Below are positions 1-6,297 of a stretch of DNA of 6,793 nt, in pieces (the first letter of the stretch is position 1; every line of letters starts with the position of its first letter). This stretch comes from Haloquadratum sp. J07HQX50 (GTDB lineage Archaea > Halobacteriota > Halobacteria > Halobacteriales > Haloferacaceae), in contig KE356563.1 of the NCBI GenBank assembly GCA_000416005.1, positions 76,004-82,796 of the forward strand. The letters run 5' to 3'. Made by a program: the position numbers and the translations under genes. The notes beneath the pieces were generated by a model. That model made no database searches, was not told where the DNA came from, and saw only the letters and a list, made by a program, of their open reading frames with translations.

Positions 1-353
1 GAATCAAGATAGCGAGCGTTCATTCGATACTCATCGGCGCAGTTGTCCTATTCAGTCTTGGGGAGCAATTGATTACAGCCCAGTCGTTAGTCTGTCGAAT
101 TTCCACCAGTGCCCAGCACGCTGTTCAAGCTAACTATCATCATGAGACACATGTGAGGATCGGATATGGAATCGAGCAACCAGTGTCGCCAATTTGAACA
201 GGAGTCGAGTCTCGAGCATAGTCGTGTTTCTCGTACGTGACGGTAGTCATCCGCTCGTTGTTCGAGACAGAGGCGAAGTCACTGTGAGTCTGCCTCTCTA
301 TTATCGATTGTTTTTCAGCTGTCTGTCACAGTCGTAAAGCGAACAGATACGAT
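1..353. other. Left flank without a firm gene
   Basis: No complete gene is visible here. One plus-strand frame is open from base 3 to a TGA at 195-197, 64 codons with no start inside the window. It contains a short hydrophobic stretch (SILIGAVVLFSLG) followed by polar residues. It could be the C-terminus of a membrane protein entering from the left, but I do not recognise it and such an open run can occur by chance. The minus strand is broken by stops in all frames. Bases 198-353 hold nothing recognisable apart from a short T-run near 309-314. Confidence 0.3.
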
Positions 354-1334
354 TTAGAATGCGTCATCAAGAGCTGCTGTGGCGTCATCAAGGATCTGCT
401 CACTAAACTCTTCAAGTGAGGGCGCGCCATTCAAATCGACCATGTTCGCAAAGTCATGGATCGCAGTTTCATAATTTGTGTGAGTAACGTCAACGTCGGC
501 CTCGTCGAGAGCTTCGGCGTACTGAAATCCCTCGTCACGGAGTGGGTCATAGCCGGAGGTGAACACCGTTGCCGAGGGGAGCCCCTCAAGATTACCACGA
601 AGCGGTGATGCAAGCGGGTTGTGTCCATCAGTACCCAGCGCGTCGTCTCGGAGATAGCGGTTCCAGAACCAGACCATGGCTCGGCGAGTCAGAAAGTATC
701 CTTCCCGATTTGTCTCATACGACTGTGTGTCGTATGAGTGGTTCGTCACGGGATACAGCAGCAATTGGTGATCAATATCTGGACCACCGATCTCCTCGTC
801 ACGGGCCAGTTGTGCGACGACTGCAGCGAGGTTCCCTCCGGCAGACTCCCCAGCGACAGCCAGCCCGTCTCCAGCGCTGATTGTCTCGGTGTGATTTGCA
901 GTCCACTTCGTTGCCTTATATGCATCCTCAACAGCGGCGGGAAATTTATGTTCTGGCGCTTTCCGGTAGTCAACACTCACGACGACGACTTCTCCACGGG
1001 ACGCGAACGCTCGTGCGACAGAGTCGTGTGTGTCGAGATTTCCGCAGACCCAGCCCCCTCCATGGAAATAGACGAGTGCTGGAAGTGCCTCGTCAGGAGT
1101 TGGGTCGTAGATTCGCACCCGAACGTCACGGTCATCTCCTCGTATTTTCTGTTCCTCAACCGACTTAACCGGCTCAGGGTCCACGTCGGGCGTGAATAAA
1201 TCACCGAGAAGCTCGCGTGCCTGTTCAACCGTGAGTGTGGCAAGATCTGGCGCCCCAGCCTCCTCAAGTGCAGTGAGTAATTCTTGTGCTTTGGCGTCTG
1301 GAGAGTCACCTCGTCTTTCGTCAACCTGAGACAT
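354..1334 (-). CDS. Alpha/beta-hydrolase, HSL-type (family IV) esterase/lipase
   Basis: Predicted cytoplasmic carboxylester hydrolase of 326 residues, a usual length for the hormone-sensitive-lipase family. In order it shows an N-terminal helical cap region (about 1-75), the oxyanion-hole motif HGGGW at 91-95, the family block YRKAPEHKFPAAVED from 123, the nucleophile elbow GESAGG with Ser164, the acid motif DPLRDEG with Asp263, and His293 in IHDF. The catalytic triad is therefore complete. No signal peptide or membrane segment is seen. An in-frame ATG at 1379 would add 15 residues, but I prefer the ATG at 1334: an AT-rich TATA-like box lies 27-32 nt upstream of it (1361-1366), inside the longer version, which suits a leaderless transcript. 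The added residues (MHQIIKSFQRPVKIL) are also basic and unlike the acidic remainder. The substrate is unknown; short-chain acyl esters are typical of the family. No neighbour is co-oriented with it, so it is probably monocistronic. Confidence 0.93.
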   Translation of the reverse strand: MSQVDERRGDSPDAKAQELLTALEEAGAPDLATLTVEQARELLGDLFTPDVDPEPVKSVEEQKIRGDDRDVRVRIYDPTPDEALPALVYFHGGGWVCGNLDTHDSVARAFASRGEVVVVSVDYRKAPEHKFPAAVEDAYKATKWTANHTETISAGDGLAVAGESAGGNLAAVVAQLARDEEIGGPDIDHQLLLYPVTNHSYDTQSYETNREGYFLTRRAMVWFWNRYLRDDALGTDGHNPLASPLRGNLEGLPSATVFTSGYDPLRDEGFQYAEALDEADVDVTHTNYETAIHDFANMVDLNGAPSLEEFSEQILDDATAALDDAF

Positions 1335-1358
1335 CAGTATTTTGACTGGTCGCTGAAA

Positions 1359-1370
1359 CGATTTAATGAT
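1359..1370 (-). promoter_or_regulatory. TATA box of the esterase gene
   Basis: On the minus strand this reads ATCATTAAATCG. The core TTAAAT (1366-1361) sits 27-32 nt before the ATG at 1334, the spacing expected when archaeal transcription starts at or within a few bases of the start codon. No Shine-Dalgarno sequence is apparent between box and start. This supports the shorter esterase start. Confidence 0.5.
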
Positions 1371-2063
1371 TTGGTGCATCTGTCACATCAACAGGCACGA
1401 CGTCTCACGTAGCCGTCTCAGAGGAAGCCACACAAGAGATCGAAATCATAGAACCTCACGTTGGAGAGATCAAAATCAACGATACGATGATTAGTTTAAA
1501 TTCCACATCGTTCTTGAGAGAAGATCATTACTGTGACTCACTGTAGATTGGGATAATGCCTGTCGCTTCGCGCCCTTACTGTCATTGGTAGCAGAGCCAT
1601 CCAAAGCTACCTGATTGATAAGATCACCCCAAAATCACAAGACCTCGTGTATAGCCGACTATACTAATCTCGCATGCAAATCGCTGGACAGCACGCTCTG
1701 AAACCGATTTTGTTTAATCATTGTATCGTCCGCGAATGATTTTTGATCACGTCCAATAAGTGTGGAGAGAAGTCTGTAACGAGTTAACGTTATATCTCCA
1801 ATTGATCCTCTAGCGCATGGGGGCTCTCAAACGCGCAAGCGGTGAGTGAGCAGGGCAAGGGAGTTCAGTTTCAGTATCGACTGTTGTCCTCCGTGGATAC
1901 GCTGGTTGACGACGAATTATTCGATTTCGTTGGGTGGCAGCAGATCGGGTCATCGATCACGTACGTTGCTTCGATCGAGCAGTCATACCGAACTCACATT
2001 ACAGACCCGATAATCAAGCGATAGCAAGCGAATTGAGTGCCCTGTGTGGGAATTAAATCACGA

Positions 2064-2082
2064 TGTCTCTTCATGAGAGACA
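2064..2082. repeat. Inverted repeat, 7-bp arms
   Basis: TGTCTCT and AGAGACA flank a 5-base loop TCATG. The arms are perfect. It could be a transcript-end hairpin for something on the left or a protein-binding site; no long T-tract follows on either strand. Confidence 0.45.
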
Positions 2083-2360
2083 CATTCAGCTTTCTACTCC
2101 TACAAGACACACTTCGACTTCTGGATCCGCCACCAATTACGACAACCCAATTTAATTAATTCGAGACGGATGACTCAGCGATCACTTGCCATCTGAGCGA
2201 TCAGCAAATCAAGCTAAAACCATTACCCATTCCTGACGACGCTGGCCTCGTTTCCCACCATCCACACAGCTGACCACTCACATTTCCGCACCGCAGGTGG
2301 CAGCGCACACTTCACATGTCGTCAGAAAGAGTGTTGACTGACGAGAGACGTTCGTCTTCT

Positions 2361-3206
2361 ATGTCACTCAATATCGACCATGTTTTGTTTGCCTGGCCAG
2401 ATCATGATGAGATTCTCTCAGCTTGCGAGGCTGTCGGGCTCGTTCCTCGTTTTGGGGGTGTGCATGACGGCGGTGAAACCCAGAATTCCCTGATTGCCTT
2501 TCCTGACGGATCCTATTTAGAGCTTATTGCTCCGACCGAGCCAGGAACAAACCCAGACCGCTGGGCGGGGATCGTTGACCACTGGCGCGGCCCCGAGAAT
2601 TGGTGTATTCAAACGGACGTTCGGTCTATCCTCACGCGGGCTCTCAAGATGGGAATGCCGGTCACCGGGCCGAATCCGGGAAGCCGCGAGAGACCTGATG
2701 GAACGAATGCCGAGTGGACTATTGGAAGGTATGGTCCGCACCAGGCCCGAGGGGTGCTCCCATTTGCCATCGCGGACCGGACGCCACGTGAGTTTCGAGT
2801 TCCTGGTGCGACTGTCATGGATGGCCCGCTGACAGGCGTCGCGGAGGTGCTCATCGGGGTCGAATCAGTTCATGACTCGACCAAGTGGCTTCAGCAGATC
2901 CATGATTTCCCTACACCAATCGATGTGACAACGCCACTCGCTGCCGATATTTTGACGTTCCCTGGACAACCTGTCTCATTGCTCAAGCCTGAAACTGAGA
3001 CGGTGTCTGCGCTCGCTCATCAACTTGATGAAACCGAGCAACAACCGCTCGCGTTCCTCCTCTCAACGAAGGACTTTGAGGCGGCCATTGAGCAGTTTGC
3101 TCTAACCGATATTGGCGAATGGAAGTATCGCCATCGCCGTCGTCGCGTCGCCTGGTTTGATGTCGACCTACTTCGGACAAGAGTCGGTGTCATTGAAGAC
3201 GATTGA
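2361..3206 (+). CDS. VOC-superfamily protein with glyoxalase-like domain
   Basis: Soluble protein of 281 residues, probably cytoplasmic. The N-terminal half carries the marks of a glyoxalase-like (Glyoxalase_3-type) vicinal-oxygen-chelate domain: IDHVLFAWPD with His7 at the end of the first strand, the block GGVHDGGETQNSL with His35, and DGSYLELIAP with Glu54. His7 and Glu54 occupy the positions of the usual VOC metal ligands. A second half with LPFAIADRTPREF near 133-145 and a less conserved C-terminal module (about 155-281) completes the fold. The family contains dioxygenases, lyases and isomerases; the reaction cannot be assigned here. An in-frame ATG at 2316 would add 15 residues (MSSERVLTDERRSSS). 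I chose 2361 because the conserved domain begins six residues later, but no clear TATA box or ribosome site decides between the two. The C-terminus has a run of basic residues, KYRHRRRR, at 255-262. Confidence 0.88.
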   Translation: MSLNIDHVLFAWPDHDEILSACEAVGLVPRFGGVHDGGETQNSLIAFPDGSYLELIAPTEPGTNPDRWAGIVDHWRGPENWCIQTDVRSILTRALKMGMPVTGPNPGSRERPDGTNAEWTIGRYGPHQARGVLPFAIADRTPREFRVPGATVMDGPLTGVAEVLIGVESVHDSTKWLQQIHDFPTPIDVTTPLAADILTFPGQPVSLLKPETETVSALAHQLDETEQQPLAFLLSTKDFEAAIEQFALTDIGEWKYRHRRRRVAWFDVDLLRTRVGVIEDD

Positions 3207-3280
3207 TCGGTTATTAGGTCACCTGTTTATGATCCGAATCATGGGATGCACTGAGATACCTACATACTGAAATAAACCAG

Positions 3281-3533
3281 TCATTCCTCTAATGGGGTGG
3301 GCTTGTTAGTGGACTCCCAGTCTGGCCACGAGACGTGGCAGGCGTCAAATCGCCGTTCCCGTTCAGCGTCCCTGAGTTAAGCGCAACCTGACAGTCTGCC
3401 CGTCCAGAACCAGACGTGAGCCAGTGCTGGACAAGATTCCATCACAGCTGTCGCGTCGGGCTTCAAGAACAATAGCAAGAGCGACCCGATGTAAGTAGTC
3501 TTCACTCCAATTCCCAAATCGGTCACCCATGGA
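3281..3533 (-). pseudogene. tnpB: Degraded TnpB (IS200/IS605/IS1341-type) transposon protein remnant
   Basis: Three minus-strand frames in sequence carry pieces that resemble a haloarchaeal TnpB. From 3533 to about 3435 one frame reads NWSEDYLHRVALAIV and then LEARRDSCDGI, like the helix of the RuvC core just before the catalytic FE(D/E)L segment. From about 3400 a second frame reads DCQVALNSGTLNGNGDLTP, like the C-terminal tail after the zinc finger. From 3316 a third frame reads ESTNKPTPLEE and stops at 3283-3281, like the very end of the protein. The catalytic Glu segment, the CxxC...CxxC zinc ribbon and the last Asp are missing, so roughly 100 or more codons have been deleted internally, and at least two frame changes separate the pieces. 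The N-terminal half is not detectable above 3533. Intact relatives are about 400 residues. Assignment rests on recalled family patterns, not a search. Confidence 0.6.
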
Positions 3534-3774
3534 CTAAATCGTTAAATGCGCTGACCGAGTTCAAGATCAACCTCCAGCATACTATCGTCTTATATACCGA
3601 TTTCACTGACTCGAATATGGATGAGTTTTCTGCGGCGAAGAGCAGGTGGCTGATGATTGTTTCATTGTGATGACACCTATATATCAGTTTCCGTATAGAA
3701 ACGGCAGCACGGGAGATTTTCTCTTGTGGACAGGACATCCAATATGAGCAAACGACGGTGAGCCCAGCACATGT

Positions 3775-3782
3775 CTTAATAA
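3775..3782 (+). promoter_or_regulatory. TATA box of the zinc-ribbon gene
   Basis: CTTAATAA lies 25-32 nt upstream of the ATG at 3807. The same CTTAATA core occurs at the same distance before the GTG at 6298. Only about two dozen bases separate box and start and no ribosome-binding site is seen, which suggests a leaderless mRNA. Confidence 0.55.
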
Positions 3783-3806
3783 TGTTCACGTGAATATTAA
3801 CACATA

Positions 3807-3947
3807 ATGAGAACCGACCCGGACTATCTTCCAGGAAGCCTCTTCATTTGCCGAGACTGCGGAACTGGTGTTGAAAACGCAGCTCAGGAAGACAACTGTC
3901 CCGAGTGTGGCGGCCCGATGAGGGATGTGACTGTCGCACACGACTGA
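3807..3947 (+). CDS. Small zinc-ribbon (rubrerythrin-like domain) protein
   Basis: A 46-residue acidic protein consisting of little more than one zinc ribbon: ICRDCG with Cys15 and Cys18, a 12-residue spacer, then CPECGG with Cys31 and Cys34, ending MRDVTVAHD. Two CxxC knuckles in this spacing should bind one Zn (or Fe, as in rubredoxin-like folds). The pattern of a short acidic lead, CxxCG, CPxCGG, and a short tail with a V-x-V strand matches the stand-alone haloarchaeal 'rubrerythrin-like domain' mini-proteins, whose function is not established. The start is supported by a well-placed TATA box (3775-3782). It is transcribed alone: the TnpB relic lies upstream on the opposite strand and over 600 bases of gap follow. 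Its small size makes it easy for gene finders to miss. Confidence 0.82.
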   Translation: MRTDPDYLPGSLFICRDCGTGVENAAQEDNCPECGGPMRDVTVAHD

Positions 3948-4098
3948 TCGCTACTCAGTATAATACGGCTCTCATCTCATAGCCGGGTGCTTGTCGGGTA
4001 AACAGGCTAAAACAGAGCAGGAAACTGACTCTCCCGGTGTCGACACTCGTGTGATTCTCCATGGTTTGACAGCTCTTTGCCTTCGCTCACTACATTCA

Positions 4099-4120
4099 TG
4101 ATAGATTTATATCTCTATCA
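4099..4120. repeat. Inverted repeat enclosing a TATA-like sequence
   Basis: Perfect 7-bp arms TGATAGA and TCTATCA are separated by TTTATATC. An AT-rich TATA-like core held between symmetric arms is what an archaeal promoter overlapped by a repressor site looks like. However, no recognisable gene begins about 25-30 nt away in either direction, so its role is uncertain. Confidence 0.4.
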
Positions 4121-4482
4121 CGAGTTTGGCCACCTCAGCGACACTTCACCCGAGACAGATTGGAAAATAGAAGAGACATGCTGCCCAACTCACATTTATT
4201 TGAAAGATTGCAATCGTTTGGTGAATACACTTGGATCAAATAACTAATCTTATACAAAATCAAGGAGAATACCTGTTTATGCGCAGGATGAATCTCAACA
4301 GGGGTGCATCGCTGAGATGAATATTCCAGATCGTTAGCTGCCATGCAGTTTTAAACTCATGTTTGATGACTAGCGGCGTCTGCAGGTCTCTCCAATAACA
4401 TCCGACGACTCTTAACCTGCGGGACATCCAGTTCATGTAGGTCAGCAGGCGTTGCACTGATGACAGGTGTAGACGCAGTGGG

Positions 4483-4506
4483 TTGGATTAGGTTAACAAA
4501 ATCCAA
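4483..4506. repeat. Inverted repeat upstream of the SDR gene
   Basis: Perfect 7-bp arms TTGGATT (4483-4489) and AATCCAA (4500-4506) flank a 10-base centre that itself contains the palindrome GTTAAC. It lies about 95-118 bases before the SDR start codon. It could be an operator for a dimeric regulator or a hairpin ending an upstream transcript. Confidence 0.5.
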
Positions 4507-4524
4507 TTTGTATCAAGAAGAGAT

Positions 4525-4547
4525 GACCGATACCTCATGGGTCGGTC
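4525..4547. repeat. Inverted repeat GACCGA/TCGGTC upstream of the SDR gene
   Basis: Six perfect pairs (4525-4530 with 4542-4547) can be extended inward by a G-U pair and two C-G pairs around a TCAT loop, making it the most stable-looking stem in this gap. It ends 14 bases before the palindromic TATA region, the position from which archaeal activators usually act, just upstream of the TFB recognition element. Confidence 0.45.
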
Positions 4548-4561
4548 GGCTTCAAAGAGGC

Positions 4562-4575
4562 TTAATTTAAATTAA
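4562..4575 (+). promoter_or_regulatory. Palindromic TATA region of the SDR gene
   Basis: TTAATTTAAATTAA is a perfect 14-bp palindrome. Its TTTAAAT core lies about 28-34 nt upstream of the ATG at 4601, the right place for a TATA box with a leaderless or very short-leader transcript. No Shine-Dalgarno sequence is apparent between it and the ATG. The symmetry could be incidental to AT-richness or could form a regulator site that blocks TBP binding. Confidence 0.6.
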
Positions 4576-4600
4576 CTGGCATGAATATTCAAACATACAA

Positions 4601-5389
4601 ATGGCTGAACAAAGCTATCATTTCGATAATACTTGTGTCATTATCACAGGTGCAAGCGCTGGAATTGGGCGGTCAATTGCTCAGCAATTCGGAAAGGCTG
4701 GTGCCTACGTCATAAATGCGGACATTTCACCGGACCCAAAAGCCGATGTGGAAACGCTTCCGACACATGAGAAGATTATCTCCGAAGGCGGGAAGTCTGA
4801 GTACGTTGAAACCGATATTTCAAGTCCTGACGACATTGACAGAGCGATAGAGAGAGCCAGAGATGCCGGCGGTGTGGATGTTTTGGTGAACAATGCGGGT
4901 ATTTTTGCCGGGGAGAACTTCAATACTGTCACCGAACAGGAATTCGACAACATATATGATGTCAATGTGAAGGGCCCGTTCTTTTTTACACAAAAGGTGA
5001 GCAGAGATTTAAAACGAAGAGATTCCGATGGAGCGGTGATAAATATTGCATCAATAAGTTCGAATCTTGCTCAACATGGACAGACCCTGTATGATTCAAC
5101 CAAAGGAGCAGTGAGAATGTTGACACGGGGATTCGCTCTTGAGTTAGCCGAGTATGGGATTAGAGTGAATGGAATAGCACCTGGTCAGATTGGAACCGAA
5201 ATCAAAGAGGGGTGGTCAACGGATGCTCAGCAAATGGTGGATAATGATCAATTAATCAAGCCAGTTCCGATGAATCGCGCGGGAGTCCCATCTGATATCT
5301 CCCCTACTGCACTATTTTTAGCCAGTGACGCGGCTGAATATATTACAGGAGAGATAATCCATGTTGACGGAGGATGGCAAATAATCTGA
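4601..5389 (+). CDS. SDR-family (short-chain dehydrogenase/reductase) oxidoreductase
   Basis: Classical SDR of 262 residues, predicted cytoplasmic and NAD(P)-dependent. The Rossmann dinucleotide motif TGASAGIG is at 16-23. Asp41 ends the second strand (INADIS), an acidic residue that in this family favours NAD(H) over NADP(H). NNAG is at 97-100. The catalytic tetrad is complete: Asn122, Ser151, Tyr164 and Lys168 (YDSTK). The PG motif is at 194-195 and the C-terminal strand ends HVDGGW. This layout is shared by 3-oxoacyl-ACP reductase, glucose dehydrogenase and many sugar or polyol dehydrogenases, so the substrate is open; the variable lid at about 198-225 gives no clue. The ATG at 4601 has a TATA box at the correct distance. 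Seven of its 11 arginine codons are AGA, against 3 AGA/AGG of 19 in the VOC gene, which hints at a different origin or ancestry. It is monocistronic in this window. Confidence 0.95.
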   Translation: MAEQSYHFDNTCVIITGASAGIGRSIAQQFGKAGAYVINADISPDPKADVETLPTHEKIISEGGKSEYVETDISSPDDIDRAIERARDAGGVDVLVNNAGIFAGENFNTVTEQEFDNIYDVNVKGPFFFTQKVSRDLKRRDSDGAVINIASISSNLAQHGQTLYDSTKGAVRMLTRGFALELAEYGIRVNGIAPGQIGTEIKEGWSTDAQQMVDNDQLIKPVPMNRAGVPSDISPTALFLASDAAEYITGEIIHVDGGWQII

Positions 5390-5462
5390 GACTGTATTCT
5401 ATGCGAACGCAGATTATATTTGCATCTTTCGGTGTTCGTAATATAACCAGTCTGAGACGTTC

Positions 5463-5495
5463 GCGTGATCGAATAATGAGGTCACGCTCAGTTTT
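5463..5495 (+). terminator. Possible terminator of the SDR gene
   Basis: Stem arms GCGTGA (5463-5468) and TCACGC (5482-5487) with a 13-base loop are followed by TCAGTTTT. It lies about 75 bases after the SDR stop codon. The T-tract is short and archaeal termination often needs only T-runs, so this is tentative. Confidence 0.3.
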
Positions 5496-5611
5496 GTCAA
5501 CGATATTTGTCTCCTGTAGCCTGTCATGAATTAATGATTATTATGTTACGATCCCCGCGTGAGATACATACCACTCTGTCATGAAATTGCCGACTGTGCT
5601 GCATCTGAACC

Positions 5612-5636
5612 GTGTATTCACCAATGGGGTGAACAC
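5612..5636. repeat. Inverted repeat TTCACC/GGTGAA
   Basis: TTCACC (5617-5622) pairs with GGTGAA (5628-5633) around AATGG. Three further outer pairs, GTG with CAC, follow a two-base bulge. No gene is clearly served by it. Confidence 0.4.
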
Positions 5637-6134
5637 ATACCGACTAAACCTCTGATATAATGCCGAATCATGACGGACGTTAGTAATAGAAATATGAAAC
5701 ATCGATTTGATACTTCTTCAGTAATCGACAAATCAATAATCCGTGGTACGGCACGATGCGGTCAAAGAAAGAAACCAATCTGCATGAGGTGGATAATAAG
5801 ATTGAGAGCCGCAGTATCTACCTCAATTTATCTTTCGGGAGTCGGTGGAGTATTTGCTAGCTCACGCAGAGATGGATCGCACATTGTTATCTAAAGTCTC
5901 AAATGCTGTCTATTCGATACCAGTGATTACTGTGGTAGTTCAACTCCGGTTCAACTTGACTCCTCACAGAGCACCTCAGGCATCTTTCAGAACCGCGAAA
6001 TAACAGATGTGCTGAATGCTGTCAGGATTGCTTTTCAGTGACCACGTGAATTCTCCGTTGAGATCGGTGACTGGCAGTGATTCGATATGTGACTACGGTC
6101 TATAGAGCAAATTGTATGACAATATCTGGTAAAC

Positions 6135-6159
6135 TGCCTCAAGGCTTGACCCCGAGGCA
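6135..6159. repeat. Inverted repeat TGCCTC/GAGGCA
   Basis: Perfect 6-bp arms enclose a 13-base centre that overlaps a second, mutually exclusive palindrome, TCAAGGCTTGA (6139-6149). It could be an old insertion-element end or a hairpin; nothing adjoining confirms either. Confidence 0.35.
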
Positions 6160-6265
6160 CTCTGCCTGCTATCTCTGTAGAAGACACATGAATTATCTGA
6201 ACAATTAATATGTGACAGAGTAAGAAACATTCTAATATAACAAACAAGCAGCTATATCTCAAAAT

Positions 6266-6273
6266 ACTTAATA
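6266..6273 (+). promoter_or_regulatory. TATA box of the solute-binding protein gene
   Basis: ACTTAATA lies 25-32 nt upstream of the GTG at 6298, matching in core and spacing the box before the zinc-ribbon gene. It decides for the GTG start, since no ribosome-binding site is visible. Confidence 0.55.
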
Positions 6274-6297
6274 CATTGCTGGAAGTTTACTCAATTT

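Larger units (their letters stand above)
1335..2360. other. Intergenic gap of about 1 kb, no convincing gene
   Basis: It holds the esterase promoter, a hairpin at 2064-2082 and AT-rich spots. The longest plus-strand frame starts with GTG at 1842 and ends at 2024 (60 codons, MSEQGKGVQFQYRLL...). It has no recognisable motif, and its start has no TATA box at the right distance. A TATA-like TTATATC at 1790-1796 lies 21-27 nt before an ATG at 1817, but that frame stops after 10 codons. It may be a frameshifted remnant, but I cannot name it. A TTTAATTAATT stretch at 2151-2161 is the best TATA candidate for the gene at 2361, though it would imply a leader of roughly 180 nt. Confidence 0.4.
3948..4600. 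other. Gap with inverted repeats, no convincing gene
   Basis: No open frame here has family features I can defend. Minus-strand frames of 65-69 codons (4135-4344, 4260-4457) overlap each other and look like chance runs. A plus-strand frame at 4098-4247 (49 codons) contains HEFGH but lacks a promoter. The regulatory interest lies in the symmetric elements listed separately at 4099-4120, 4483-4506, 4525-4547 and 4562-4575, the last three forming the upstream region of the SDR gene. Confidence 0.4.
5390..6297. other. Gap of about 900 bases, no convincing gene
   Basis: It holds a possible terminator behind the SDR gene (5463-5495), hairpins at 5612-5636 and 6135-6159, and the promoter of the binding-protein gene. 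A plus-strand frame at 5670-5894 (74 codons) and a minus-strand one at 6035-6262 (75 codons) have no family features. A shorter frame with ATG at 5756 (MRSKKETNLHEVDNKIESR...) stops at once after about 34 codons; its composition looks more protein-like and it may be an N-terminal gene fragment, but I cannot name it. Confidence 0.4.

Noticed and set aside
738..1199. Plus-strand frame of 153 codons
   Set aside because: It is the antisense of the esterase gene, whose catalytic motifs are intact on the minus strand.
1842..2024. 60-codon plus-strand frame starting with GTG
   Set aside because: No recognisable family pattern and no TATA box at the right distance; a frameshifted remnant is possible but cannot be shown.
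3523..3789. 88-codon minus-strand frame
   Set aside because: Composition is not haloarchaeal (rich in Ser, Ile and Cys, poor in acidic residues). It overlaps the start of the TnpB relic in another frame and the promoter of the zinc-ribbon gene.
4135..4457. Two overlapping minus-strand frames of 69 and 65 codons
   Set aside because: They lie in different frames of the same strand, are not acidic and show no motif. The phrase CTPVEIHPAHKQ in one looked vaguely transposase-like but was too short to support.
5708..5858. Short frame (ATG at 5756) thought of as a creatininase N-terminal fragment
   Set aside because: The resemblance is limited to a loose helix-strand pattern (EVDNKIESRSIYLNLSFGS) without any metal ligand, and the frame stops immediately after.
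6035..6262. 75-codon minus-strand frame
   Set aside because: It has a hydrophobic N-terminus but is rich in Cys and basic residues, unlike haloarchaeal proteins; no motif or promoter.
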